A stretch of 58,448 nucleotides of DNA from Clostridiales bacterium (GCA_003452395.1 DMOI01000040.1:128688-187135), one strand, 5' to 3'; shown: positions 24,618 through 33,649, counted from the stretch's first letter. Numbers and translations: made by a program. The notes: generated by a model not told the origin, from the sequence alone.

Positions 24618-27254
24618 CTACTTCATATTTTTTATAATTTCTATCCCTTTTTCTACCGCATCTATAATATTAACAGTTGCTCGTCCTCCCGCTTGCGCCA
24701 TGTTTGGACGTCCTCCACCTTTTCCACCTATTATTTGTGCCATCTCTTTTATCATCTCGCCTGCGTGATATCCTTTAGTTACTAAATCATCAGTTACTAC
24801 CACTAGAAGATTAGCTGTTTCTCCTGATACACTTCCAAACATTATAATTCCTGATTTTATATTGTTTTTTATATTATCAGCAATATTTCTCATTTCATCT
24901 ATACTAACATCATCAAATAAATGTCTAATTATCGTTATATCATTATATACTTCTTTAGTGTTTAGTATAACATCAAATTCTTCATTTACCATTTTTTCTC
25001 TTAACTTCTCTATTTCTTTATTTGCATTTTTCAAGTCATTTTGTATATCTTCTATTTTCTTTGCTACTTCATTTGGGAGAGCTTTCAACAGTACGCATGC
25101 CGTTTTTAAATATCTTTCTTGTTCCTTATAGTACTCTACAGCACCAGTTCCTGTTAGTCCCTCTATTCTTCTCACCCCTGATGATACACTATACTCACTA
25201 AGTATCTTAAATAATCCAATATTTACAGTATTTCCGATATGCGTACCTCCGCAGAGTTCTATACTATAGCCTGAGATATTTACAACTCTAACCTTGTCTC
25301 CATATTTTTCACCAAAGAGTGCCATTGCACCTAGGTTTTTTGCATCCTTAATACCCATTTCTGAAATATCAACTGCAAAACCTGATATAATTGAATGATT
25401 AACTATGTTTTCTATCTGAACAAGCTGCTCTTGTGTTATAGCCTCAAAATGAGTAAAGTCAAACCTTAGTCTATCAGAAGAAACATCAGAACCTGATTGT
25501 TCAACATGCTTGCCTAGTACCTCTCTTAATGCTTTTTGAAGCAAATGGGTAGCAGTATGATTCCTAGCAGTTGCAAGTCTATTTTCAATGTCTATCCTTA
25601 GACATACTTCGTCTCCTACTTTTACTTGTCCATTCTCTATAATACATATATGTGCAATCTTATTTCCTAATACTTTTTTAGTTTCAAGTACTTTTGCTTC
25701 AAAGTTCTTACTTGATATAGTTCCAATATCACCATGTTGACCACCACTTTCTGGGTAGAATGGTGTTGCATCCACAACTATAGATATATTATCTCCAACC
25801 TTTGCAGTATCTACTAAATCAGTTTCATTAGTCATCGCAAGTATTTTAGACACTAAATTATTTTCAGTATACCCTACAAATTTTGTTTCAATACTTGCAG
25901 GTATCTTGTTATATACTGTAGTATCTTTTCCCATAAATGTTGTTTCACTTCTTGCGTCTCTAGCTCTTTGTTTTTGCTCATCCATAAGCTTTTTAAAACC
26001 AGATTCATCAACATTTATGTCATATTCCTCGAGTATTTCTTTTGTGAGTTCAATAGGAAACCCATATGTGTCATATAATTTAAAAGTATTTTCTGCACTA
26101 AGAGTAGTTTTCTTTTCCTTTATAAGTTCATCTTTATAATCATCTAATATGTTCATACCTTGGTCAATAGTAGTATCAAATTTTTCTTCCTCTACTTTTA
26201 TTATTTTGAGTATATGCTCTCTTTTTTCTTCTAATTCTGAATAAGCTTCTTTAGAGTTCTCAATAACTACTTTTGCTATTTCCGTAAGAAACATGCCATC
26301 TATACCTAAGATTCTTCCATGTCTTGCCGCACGTCTTAGTAATCTTCTAAGAACATATCCACGTCCTTCGTTAGAAGGAAGTATACCATCAGAAGTCATA
26401 AAAGAGACTGCTCTTATATGGTCATTTATAACTCTTATAGAAACATCTTTTTTAGCATCCGTACCATATGTTACTTTTGCAATTTCGCATATTTTATCTC
26501 TTATCTGTTTCATTGTATCTATATCAAAAACAGAATCTACATCTTGCATAACTACAGCAAGTCTCTCAAGCCCCATACCAGTATCTATGTTTTTGCTTTC
26601 AAGTTCAACATATGTGCCATCTTCTTTTTTGCTAAACTGTGTAAATACATTATTCCATATTTCCATGTATCTATCGCAATCACAACCTACTTTACAATCA
26701 GCTGAACCACAACCGTATTTTTCGCCTCTATCAAAATATATCTCTGAGCATGGACCACATGGTCCTACCCCTATCTCCCAATAATTATCGTCTTTACCGA
26801 GTCTTGTTATTTTTTCTTTAGGAACACCTATAACCTCATTCCATATACGAAACGCCTCTTCATCCTCTAGATAAATAGAAGGATATAACTTATCCTCTGG
26901 CATTTTTAAAACCTTAGTCAAAAACTCCCATGACCACTGTATCGCTTCCGTTTTAAAATAATCTCCAAAAGAAAAGTTGCCCATCATTTCAAAGAAAGAC
27001 AGATGCCTTGCATCCTTTCCTACTTCATCTATATCCAATGTTCTTATACATTTTTGAGATGTAGTCACTCTATTTTTTGGTGGAGTCACCTCTCCAGTAA
27101 AGTACTTTTTAAGTGGCGCCATACCTGAATTTATAATAAGTAAAGATTTATCCTCTTGCGGTACTAAAGAAAAACTGTTCATTATCAAATGATCCTTGCT
27201 CTCAAAAAATTCCAAATATTTTTTTCGTAATTCATTTGCTCCAAGTTTTTGCAT
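24618..27254 (-). CDS. alaS: Alanyl-tRNA synthetase
   Basis: 878 residues with the class II core (FFESKDHLIMNSFSLVPQED; TSQKCIRTLDIDEVGKDARH) and the editing-domain zinc ligands HTATHLL near residue 565 and CGGTH near 665. The C-terminal DHHA1 domain ends GGKGGGRPNMAQAGG. Start choice: the ATG at 27254 has AAGGGTGA 6 nt upstream; a GTG 9 nt earlier is less likely. It has its own promoter at 27294-27322. Length is normal. Confidence 0.97.
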   Translation of the reverse strand: MQKLGANELRKKYLEFFESKDHLIMNSFSLVPQEDKSLLIINSGMAPLKKYFTGEVTPPKNRVTTSQKCIRTLDIDEVGKDARHLSFFEMMGNFSFGDYFKTEAIQWSWEFLTKVLKMPEDKLYPSIYLEDEEAFRIWNEVIGVPKEKITRLGKDDNYWEIGVGPCGPCSEIYFDRGEKYGCGSADCKVGCDCDRYMEIWNNVFTQFSKKEDGTYVELESKNIDTGMGLERLAVVMQDVDSVFDIDTMKQIRDKICEIAKVTYGTDAKKDVSIRVINDHIRAVSFMTSDGILPSNEGRGYVLRRLLRRAARHGRILGIDGMFLTEIAKVVIENSKEAYSELEEKREHILKIIKVEEEKFDTTIDQGMNILDDYKDELIKEKKTTLSAENTFKLYDTYGFPIELTKEILEEYDINVDESGFKKLMDEQKQRARDARSETTFMGKDTTVYNKIPASIETKFVGYTENNLVSKILAMTNETDLVDTAKVGDNISIVVDATPFYPESGGQHGDIGTISSKNFEAKVLETKKVLGNKIAHICIIENGQVKVGDEVCLRIDIENRLATARNHTATHLLQKALREVLGKHVEQSGSDVSSDRLRFDFTHFEAITQEQLVQIENIVNHSIISGFAVDISEMGIKDAKNLGAMALFGEKYGDKVRVVNISGYSIELCGGTHIGNTVNIGLFKILSEYSVSSGVRRIEGLTGTGAVEYYKEQERYLKTACVLLKALPNEVAKKIEDIQNDLKNANKEIEKLREKMVNEEFDVILNTKEVYNDITIIRHLFDDVSIDEMRNIADNIKNNIKSGIIMFGSVSGETANLLVVVTDDLVTKGYHAGEMIKEMAQIIGGKGGGRPNMAQAGGRATVNIIDAVEKGIEIIKNMK

Positions 27255-27293
27255 ACATATCACCCTTCCGTAAATTTAGTTAAAATTTTCTAT

Positions 27294-27322
27294 ATTATAT
27301 CATACACATTCGATATATACAA
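27294..27322 (-). promoter_or_regulatory. Promoter of alaS
   Basis: TTGTAT, 17-bp spacer ending TGA, then TATAAT (an extended -10 form) on the minus strand, 40 nt before the start codon. Confidence 0.75.
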
Positions 27323-27329
27323 GCATTTT

Positions 27330-27554
27330 TCATCCACCCAATAAGGCTTTTTCTATCTCTTTTATCCAATCCCCTATTGGCGTTGTATAAATAAATTCGG
27401 TATAAAACATAGCTATAATACCTACATAAATGGCTATAGCTAAAAAAATCTTTAGCTTTGAGTTAGTTTGCTCCATAAAAAGCATAATAAAAGGCAATAA
27501 TATAAAAAATAAACTTACTGCTATTATATTATTTAATCCCATGTTTCCTTGCAT
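27330..27554 (-). CDS. Small two-TM membrane protein
   Basis: 74 residues with hydrophobic helices at about 8-28 (IIAVSLFFILLPFIMLFM) and 34-52 (FLAIAIYVGIIAMFY), and a short amphipathic tail. GGGGGTGAATTT precedes the ATG. It lies 11 nt after sbcC and is presumably co-transcribed. No family was recognised. Confidence 0.65.
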   Translation of the reverse strand: MQGNMGLNNIIAVSLFFILLPFIMLFMEQTNSKLKIFLAIAIYVGIIAMFYTEFIYTTPIGDWIKEIEKALLGG

Positions 27555-27565
27555 AAATTCACCCC

Positions 27566-30175
27566 CTAATTTAACATAATCACATTTTCCGTTACACTTT
27601 GAAATGTGTCATCGTGACTAACTATAATGAGCTGCCTAAAATTTGTACCTACTGATTCTATTACCTCAGCAAGCCTTTCGCGACGGCTTGTATCCATATT
27701 TATTGTTGGTTCGTCTAGTATACCTATACCTAGCTTGGTCATTAACTCTAGCAAAGCTATACGTATCGATAGTGCTGCTGTTATTTGTTCTCCACCTGAT
27801 AGCTGTTTAAATTCTTTTCTTATTTCTGCTCCATTTAATATATCATATAATGCTATTTCGTAGTTTTTTTCCCACTCAAGTTTACTACTGTCTATTGCTA
27901 TTTTTGTGTATATGTGTGATGCTTTTGTGCTTATTTTTTTTATAAGAACTTCTGCTATATGTTCAGGAGCACCCTTTATTATATTTCTTATTTTTTTAAT
28001 TACTTCATTTATTTTTTCTAATTTTTTTATTTGTGTTTGACTTTCTTTTATAGTTTGTCTTACTTGTTTTAAATATTCTATTTCTATTGTGCATTTATTA
28101 TACTGCTGTTCCAACACTTTTAACTGCTCTTCTGCTTTTATAACCTCTTGTTTTACTATTTCATGATTTACCTTTGCTGATTCATATTTATCTTTATCAA
28201 AGCTTTTCGATAGCTCCTCTGTGTCTAGAACAAGCTTTTTCATTATTATATCTTTCTCCGCTTTGTCAGCTTCAAAGCTTTTATAATCTGCCACTTGTTT
28301 TTCATATTTACTAGCTTCAATCCTATTTAATATATATAGTTCATATATTGGTTTTAAACTTGTTATTTTCTTATCATTTTCAGCAACCTTTATTTCTATA
28401 TCTTTATACTTTTCAGTACTTGATGTTCTTTGTTGTTTGTCATGCTTTAGCTTATCTAGTGCACTAACCCACTTGTTTTTCTCTTCCTCTGACTCTTTTA
28501 TTTTTGTCTGCTTTATTAGATATTCTTCTTTATCTTTTGTTAATTGCATTTCCTTCTGCGCAAGTTCTGCCTTTTGTCTTTCATATTGTAGACTTTCATT
28601 GACATATTTTTTGCTTAATACTTCGTATCTAGATTTATACTTGCCGTATATCTCCTCTTCATCTCTATTTTGACTATCTTCTGCTATACTCATCTTTAAA
28701 AGAATGCTTTCCTTTAATTTTTCTATTTGTTCTGTTACATTTTTTAATTGTTCATCTGAGTCTTTTGTTTCTGCAGTTTTACCTAATATTAGCTCATTTG
28801 CCTTAGTATTTATAATATTTACATTGATATGTATTATTTCATTTGCATTTTCATCAATTTCTATAATCTTTGCCGCACTTTTTATATCTTCTAATCTCTT
28901 CAATTCTCTTTTAGGCGTTTCAAAATTTCTAATTAGTTTTAAAACATCTTTCTTTAAATGTTGCATCTTTATAATATTTTCAGATACATACTCAACATTA
29001 CTTTTCATCAAGCTTATCTCTTGTTCAGTCTTTGCTAGCTCTTCTGTTTTTAGGATTAAAGCACCCTTTAAAGATTCTTTTGCATCGTTTTGTTTAACAA
29101 GCTCTTGTTTTTTTGTGAGTAACTCCTGCCTTTCCTCTCCAATAAACTTTTCTCGTTCATTTATCTTTGAGTTACCTGCTTCTATACGCTCATCCGTCTG
29201 TATCAATGTTTCTTTTAAAATTAAAAACTCCTTATAAATTTCTTCACATGCCTTTTTTTCTAGCTCTACTTTCAAATATTCATTATATTTATCTTCATTT
29301 TCTCTTAATATGTTCATAGCCTTTTTAGAGCTATCTATATCCACATTTTTTTGTTTTATGTACCCCACCAATTTTTCTATTTGTACTTCATTTATCCTTT
29401 TATCATTTTCTAGTTTTTGATGCACCTGCTTTTGCTTATCTAGTGTCTCATACTCAAGCTTCACTTGTTCAAAATCTTTTTTCGTTAACAGATAAACTTC
29501 TTTCTCTGACTTACATAAGTTTTTTATATTTTCACACTCTATCACAAGCTCATCTAGTTTCTTAGTTTCTCCTATCTTCACGTTTATCTCATTTTCTATC
29601 TTTCTTATATCACTAGTAATCCCTCTTTCAAGTTGTACATTTTCATAAGCACGCCTATAGCTTTCCAAGTTAAAAATAGGGTCAAATATAGATTTCCTAG
29701 CCTTTTCACTTTCTAAAAAAGCAACGGTAAACTCCCCTTGTGGAACGCTTACAATGTTCGTATATATATCAGATATATTATCATCGGGATAAAACTCTAA
29801 ATGATCTTTTAGCCATGCTCGTACTTCATCATCCTTTGATACTATAGCTATTTCGCAAGTTTCATCAGACTTTTTTATAGCCCAGCTATTACTAGCACCT
29901 GAGGTTGAAATCTTCCTATCTACTATGTATTCTTCACCATTCTTATCTAAAAACTCTATCCTAACCTGACCCTTTTTCTCACCTTTTCTTATGAAATATT
30001 GATCAAAATTTTGCTTAGATATTTTGTAATCAAACAAAGCAAAACCTATACTCTCTATTATTGTGGTTTTACCAGCTCCATTCTTGCCAGATATAAAATT
30101 CACACCATCCGAAAGCTCTATGGTGATAGTATCATACCTTTTTATATTCACAAGCTCGATTTTTTTTATTTTCAT
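27566..30175 (-). CDS. sbcC: SbcC/Rad50-type exonuclease subunit
   Basis: 869 residues. The N-terminal ATPase half has Walker A GKNGAGKTT near residue 30. About 600 residues of coiled coil follow. The C-terminal half carries the signature LSGGEQITAALSIRIALLEL and Walker B GIGILDEPTINMD. With SbcD it would form the MR-type nuclease that opens hairpins and blocked ends. None of the five cysteines forms a CxxC, so the zinc hook that normally joins two coiled coils is not visible. The partner sbcD lies 1.9 kb upstream instead of next to it. Confidence 0.9.
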   Translation of the reverse strand: MKIKKIELVNIKRYDTITIELSDGVNFISGKNGAGKTTIIESIGFALFDYKISKQNFDQYFIRKGEKKGQVRIEFLDKNGEEYIVDRKISTSGASNSWAIKKSDETCEIAIVSKDDEVRAWLKDHLEFYPDDNISDIYTNIVSVPQGEFTVAFLESEKARKSIFDPIFNLESYRRAYENVQLERGITSDIRKIENEINVKIGETKKLDELVIECENIKNLCKSEKEVYLLTKKDFEQVKLEYETLDKQKQVHQKLENDKRINEVQIEKLVGYIKQKNVDIDSSKKAMNILRENEDKYNEYLKVELEKKACEEIYKEFLILKETLIQTDERIEAGNSKINEREKFIGEERQELLTKKQELVKQNDAKESLKGALILKTEELAKTEQEISLMKSNVEYVSENIIKMQHLKKDVLKLIRNFETPKRELKRLEDIKSAAKIIEIDENANEIIHINVNIINTKANELILGKTAETKDSDEQLKNVTEQIEKLKESILLKMSIAEDSQNRDEEEIYGKYKSRYEVLSKKYVNESLQYERQKAELAQKEMQLTKDKEEYLIKQTKIKESEEEKNKWVSALDKLKHDKQQRTSSTEKYKDIEIKVAENDKKITSLKPIYELYILNRIEASKYEKQVADYKSFEADKAEKDIIMKKLVLDTEELSKSFDKDKYESAKVNHEIVKQEVIKAEEQLKVLEQQYNKCTIEIEYLKQVRQTIKESQTQIKKLEKINEVIKKIRNIIKGAPEHIAEVLIKKISTKASHIYTKIAIDSSKLEWEKNYEIALYDILNGAEIRKEFKQLSGGEQITAALSIRIALLELMTKLGIGILDEPTINMDTSRRERLAEVIESVGTNFRQLIIVSHDDTFQSVTENVIMLN

Positions 30176-30221
30176 AGATTCAGCTCCTACAAGGTCTTAG
30201 TTATCTTTATTCTATATTATA

Positions 30222-30258
30222 CCAAAAAAATAAAGCATTCGCAAGTAGCAAATACTTT
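30222..30258 (-). terminator. Terminator repeat, copy 2
   Basis: Minus strand: AAAGTATTTGC-TACTT-GCGAATGCTTT, TATTTTTTT, then GGTATAAT. It ends the 74-residue orphan gene. The TGGTATAAT that follows could serve as an extended -10 for sbcC. Confidence 0.8.
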
Positions 30259-30286
30259 GTTTTGTGTAGAATTTTAGGAATTTTTT

Positions 30287-30511
30287 TTATAATCCTTCAT
30301 CTTCAAGTGTAACTTGAGCTGGCTTATAAGAAATAATTTGACCTATAGTAGCAAAACTTTCTATATTATTTCCTAAAAACATCTCAATTTCTTCCTGCGT
30401 TGCTACTTTAATTTCATTAACAAGTCTATTGTCTTTAAGAGCCCCTTTTTGTTCTACTCTTTCCTCAGCTTTACTTGCATCATCCAATAATTGTTCTCTA
30501 GTCTTTCTCAT
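30287..30511 (-). CDS. Unrecognised 74-residue protein
   Basis: A small charged protein (MRKTREQLLDDASKAEERVE, then EEIEMFLGNNIESFATIGQI), partly helical, without cysteines or membrane segments. A perfect AGGAGGAATAATT site precedes the ATG. It has a consensus promoter at 30558-30586 and a shared-repeat terminator at 30222-30258, so it is a self-contained unit placed between sbcC and the NUDIX gene. Function is unknown. Confidence 0.7.
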   Translation of the reverse strand: MRKTREQLLDDASKAEERVEQKGALKDNRLVNEIKVATQEEIEMFLGNNIESFATIGQIISYKPAQVTLEDEGL

Positions 30512-30557
30512 AATTATTCCTCCTTATCTTATGTAAGTATATTATAATACATTTTAT

Positions 30558-30586
30558 ATTATACTCCAAATTTTTACATATGTCAA
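30558..30586 (-). promoter_or_regulatory. Consensus promoter of the 74-residue orphan gene
   Basis: TTGACA, spacer tatgtaaaaatttggag (17 bp), TATAAT on the minus strand. A second TATAAT lies about 20 nt further downstream. Confidence 0.85.
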
Positions 30587-30635
30587 TGTTATTTTGTATA
30601 TTTTGTCGTTTTATAATTATCTACATTTTTCTTAT

Positions 30636-31043
30636 TTATATTAAAGGATTAAAATCTGTTTTTCTAAGATTGCTTAAAGTTAGAAACAAATTTTCTGGAA
30701 ACTCATCCCAATCCATCCATCTCCATTCTTCACACTTATTTGGTTCTAGTAGCTTCACTTCTCCAAAGTCATACTCTGAAAGCATAAAAATAGTTATATA
30801 ATGCTTATTTTCCTTCTCAAAAATATCATTCGTTACTGCTCCAAACTTTAAGTTTTTTATATTTATACCTGTTTCTTCTAATACCTCTCTTTTTGAACAC
30901 TCTTCCCATGTCTCAAACATTTCCAAATGTCCCCCAGGTAGTGCCCACGTACCTTCTCCATGTGAGTTTTTACGTTTACCCATAAGTATTTTCCTTTCCT
31001 TAATTACAAATACACCTAACCCTACTTTTGGACGTTCATTCAT
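30636..31043 (-). CDS. NUDIX hydrolase (MutT/NUDT15-like)
   Basis: 135 residues with a complete Nudix box, GGHLEMFETWEECSKREVLE followed by ETGI near residues 37-60. Its N-terminus (RPKVGLGVFVIKERKILMGK) resembles the NUDT15-like nucleotide pyrophosphatases that remove damaged or non-canonical dNTPs. AGGAGG precedes the ATG. A degenerate palindromic repeat lies directly upstream. It is one of three genes that separate sbcD from sbcC. The exact substrate is not determinable. Confidence 0.88.
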   Translation of the reverse strand: MNERPKVGLGVFVIKERKILMGKRKNSHGEGTWALPGGHLEMFETWEECSKREVLEETGINIKNLKFGAVTNDIFEKENKHYITIFMLSEYDFGEVKLLEPNKCEEWRWMDWDEFPENLFLTLSNLRKTDFNPLI

Positions 31044-31077
31044 ATTTGTTACCTCCTTTTAGATATACCCCTTACCC

Positions 31078-31176
31078 TGTCATTGCGACATCCTAATACT
31101 TAGTTTGTGTATTTTTCAAACTTAGTTATAGGGGTACTAGTAGAGTGTAAGGTCTTTTCGACGTGGCAATCTTATC
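31078..31176. repeat. Degenerate copy of the TCATTGCGAG palindrome
   Basis: TGTCATTGCGA (31078-31088) and TTTTCGACGTGGCAATCTTATC (about 31155-31176, quoted in part by its GCAATCT core) match the left arm of the element at 945-1026. They are separated by about 60 bp containing a different hairpin (ACTTAGTTTG...CAAACTTAGT). The right arm is not recognisable. It looks like a decayed or rearranged copy upstream of the NUDIX gene. Confidence 0.55.
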
Positions 31177-31216
31177 TTTTAACTTTTTTTCTATTACTAT
31201 ACTTATGCTAGATTAT

Positions 31217-31254
31217 ATCAAAAAAACAAAGCGTTCGCAGGTAGCAAATACTTT
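31217..31254 (-). terminator. Terminator repeat, copy 3
   Basis: Minus strand: AAAGTATTTGC-TACCT-GCGAACGCTTT, TGTTTTTTT, then GATATAAT. It ends the 227-residue orphan gene. Two base changes between copies keep the stem paired. Confidence 0.8.
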
Positions 31255-31300
31255 GGTTTTTATAAATATTATATTTATTTTATATAACTAAACTAATTAT

Positions 31301-31984
31301 CTAAACACTCAAATTCGCTGTACTTTGTCTTGCTAAAGTATCTATATGTTCATAATCTGATTGGATAGCAAAGTAATCCGTTATCTGGTCTGTGGTATCT
31401 TGTTTATCCTGTTCTTTTTCCAATTCTTGTATCTTATGCTCCATCATCAAAATAACAGTTTCTGCTCTCATGCTCTCAATTGGATCTCTCTCATTTATCT
31501 TTTGAGTTAGCTTCCATGCTGCATCTTCATTTTTAAAAGCCTTTTTATTAAGGTCTTTAAAAAGACTATATCTCCAGTTACCATTTATACCACTTTGTGT
31601 ACCTTTGATACCTTCTTCTTTTTCTTGTTGATATTGCTTGAATTGTTCATAAAATTCAAATATATTTACAGGATATTTCTTTTCCATCCAATGATACCAT
31701 GCATAAAATTCTGGAGTTTTAGTTATATGTCCACCTACTTTTTCTGGTATTTTTATATCTAATACACCAAATTTTACGGTTTGAAGTAATAAAATGTTTC
31801 TTTCGTTATACGCTTTCTTTAACATATTCATATCATGATCTGTATCATCTTTTGCTATTGATACATCTTGTTCTGACCAATGACAGCTATAGGAGTTAGC
31901 AAAAATTTTCATGTATGTCTCGTATTCATCAAAATTTTGTAGGTTTTTCAAAAATTGCACTTCATCATTAGAATTTTTTTTCAT
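31301..31984 (-). CDS. Unrecognised 227-residue protein
   Basis: A soluble, helical, strongly charged protein rich in aromatic residues (FYAWYHWMEKKYPVNIFEFY near residue 90; INGNWRYSLFKDL near 125). It ends in a Gln/Thr-rich tail. AAAGGAGACTAG precedes the ATG. It has a perfect consensus promoter at 32030-32058 and the shared terminator repeat. No family was recognised. It interrupts the expected sbcD-sbcC order and looks like an acquired self-contained gene. Confidence 0.72.
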   Translation of the reverse strand: MKKNSNDEVQFLKNLQNFDEYETYMKIFANSYSCHWSEQDVSIAKDDTDHDMNMLKKAYNERNILLLQTVKFGVLDIKIPEKVGGHITKTPEFYAWYHWMEKKYPVNIFEFYEQFKQYQQEKEEGIKGTQSGINGNWRYSLFKDLNKKAFKNEDAAWKLTQKINERDPIESMRAETVILMMEHKIQELEKEQDKQDTTDQITDYFAIQSDYEHIDTLARQSTANLSV

Positions 31985-32029
31985 TCATCTAGTCTCCTTT
32001 TATTGTAATTTATGCTTATATTTAATTAT

Positions 32030-32058
32030 ATTATATTCTATTTTTTTACATTTGTCAA
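32030..32058 (-). promoter_or_regulatory. Consensus promoter of the 227-residue orphan gene
   Basis: TTGACA, spacer aatgtaaaaaaatagaa (17 bp), TATAAT on the minus strand. The bases around it (AACATTGACA upstream, ATAA downstream) also match the promoter at 30558-30586. Confidence 0.85.
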
Positions 32059-32096
32059 TGTTTTTTACATATTTCCTTTTATTTTACAATTGCAAA

Positions 32097-33395
32097 CTAT
32101 GCATTGTCCACATATTTTTCTACAAGCCCCTTTATATCCATACCTTCCTGCATATCCATAGTTATCGTACCTTCCGTTGCTTGTTCTTTTATGTGCATTA
32201 CAATATTAATCAGTTTCTCTGCATCTTTTTCTTCAAAGCCTTCATTTTGTATAAGTTTTAGTATTACTTCCCTGTCAATTTCTTCTCTTGTTTGATTTTC
32301 TTTTAATGCTAGTTCACCGGAATTTTTTGATTGTAAATTATTTAATATTTCAATATATATAACATTTATCAGTGTTTTTACTTCCTTTTTTAGAGCGTTT
32401 ATATCTAAAACGGTTACTCCATCAATCAATGTTCCTATAAGTTTAATATTTAGTATTATGTCATCATTATTTGTATGCACTTTATCAACTTCGGCTTTTA
32501 TTTTACTTACTATACATTCAACATTGCTACTTAATCCTGTTATGTCAACCTCTATGTTAATGGAGTTTCGTATGTCTACTTTTTTGAATTCAGTATCCAC
32601 TTTTCTTGTGTCATGAGCCAAGTTTACTAAATAAAACCCTTTGTCTCGATTATCTTTATTCTTTGTAAGCGACTCTATCTTCACATTTTCTATTGCTCCT
32701 GGATTGTAGTATTTCATATCCTTATTATCATATCTAGTATGTATATGTCCTAGTGCGATGTAATCACTCTTTTCTATCACTAAAGTGAGTTCATCTTCTC
32801 TAAGTCCCCCCATACCCTCAGTCAAGAATTTATCTATTCCTGTATGTAGCATTATTATTACTGGTTTAACCTCATTATCTGGAATAAACGCTGAAAGCTT
32901 GTTTATCATGACCCCAGCTGTTGCTCCAGGGTATCCAAGTCCAACTATATAAGAATCCTCTCGTTCAAGTATGCCACCTATTTTATTCACTCCCGACCTC
33001 TTCCTTAGTATAGGACTTCCATCGTCATCAGTATCAGGCTTTAGCAAGTATATATACTCCTTTTGACACAAAAAGTCAAGCCAACTATAAATATTGGTGT
33101 ATGTAGCCATATCGTGGTTACCCTCAGTCATATAAACAGGTATGCCGGCATTTTTAAGTGGCTCAAGCAGATTCACAGCCTGCTCTAATGTTTTGGCATT
33201 AAGATTTTTCTGATGAAAAAAATCCCCTACGATCAAAATAAACTCAACCCTTTCACTTATTGCACATGCTACCACCTGCATAAAAGCCCTACCCATATCT
33301 TCAAACCTTTCCTCTATCCCATAAGGATTAGCCCCCAAATGTATATCACTACAATGTATAAACTTTATATTGTTTTTAATAATAATCAACTCCAA
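32097..33395 (-). CDS. sbcD: SbcD/Mre11-type nuclease subunit
   Basis: About 430 residues. The calcineurin-like metallophosphatase ligands are in order: HCSDIHLG, VGDFFHQKNL, EGNHDMATY, LHTGID and LGHIHTRYD. It is the nuclease partner of SbcC. No ATG lies near the N-terminus. The frame opens at a TTG (33395) that overlaps a GGAG, and start codons a few residues further in (TTG or ATT) would fit that site better, so the exact start is open. The C-terminal 130 residues are acidic and helical, as in clamp-binding regions. Confidence 0.9.
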   Translation of the reverse strand: MELIIIKNNIKFIHCSDIHLGANPYGIEERFEDMGRAFMQVVACAISERVEFILIVGDFFHQKNLNAKTLEQAVNLLEPLKNAGIPVYMTEGNHDMATYTNIYSWLDFLCQKEYIYLLKPDTDDDGSPILRKRSGVNKIGGILEREDSYIVGLGYPGATAGVMINKLSAFIPDNEVKPVIIMLHTGIDKFLTEGMGGLREDELTLVIEKSDYIALGHIHTRYDNKDMKYYNPGAIENVKIESLTKNKDNRDKGFYLVNLAHDTRKVDTEFKKVDIRNSINIEVDITGLSSNVECIVSKIKAEVDKVHTNNDDIILNIKLIGTLIDGVTVLDINALKKEVKTLINVIYIEILNNLQSKNSGELALKENQTREEIDREVILKLIQNEGFEEKDAEKLINIVMHIKEQATEGTITMDMQEGMDIKGLVEKYVDNA

Positions 33396-33521
33396 TTTTA
33401 ATATATATTTACATTTTACTCTATAAAATAAAATAATTCAAGTAATTACATTACTTTTTTATAGAATACACTGAAAATTGTTTATTTCTCTTATGAAGTG
33501 CACCTCGTAGTTTACTTTAAT

Positions 33522-33649
33522 CGTAGGGGCTATGCCTGCGTGCTAGCCCGTTTATAGTTATAACACTTATAATGTTAATTAACTTTTTGTTTGTTCCATG
33601 TCCAGCTACCTGCCAAACCTCGGGTCACCACACAGGGATGACCCCTACG
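33522..33649. repeat. Paired-hairpin repeat (CGTAGGGG type)
   Basis: Two inverted 29-bp units: CGTAGGGGCTATGCCTGCG... at 33522-33550, and the complement of CGTAGGGGTCATCCCTGTG... at 33621-33649. Each unit is itself a hairpin. The stems differ but stay paired (GGGCTA/TAGCCC in one, GGGTCA/TGACCC in the other). About 70 bp of AT-rich DNA separates them. This and the terminator at 33700 account for the 369-bp gap between sbcD and spoIVA. Confidence 0.8.

Noticed and set aside
24414..24785. Plus-strand 123-codon frame covering the MITE and the end of alaS
   Set aside because: It spans an inverted repeat and conserved alaS sequence and has no ribosome binding site.
27566..33395. SbcCD plus orphan genes as a defence island
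   Set aside because: SbcCD is housekeeping repair, and the inserted genes show no nuclease, helicase or toxin motif. Only the unusual order is reported.
33436..33465. Plus-strand terminator (AGTAAT-TAC-ATTACT with T run) upstream of sbcD
   Set aside because: The stem is only 6-7 bp of AT pairs and there is no plus-strand gene to terminate.
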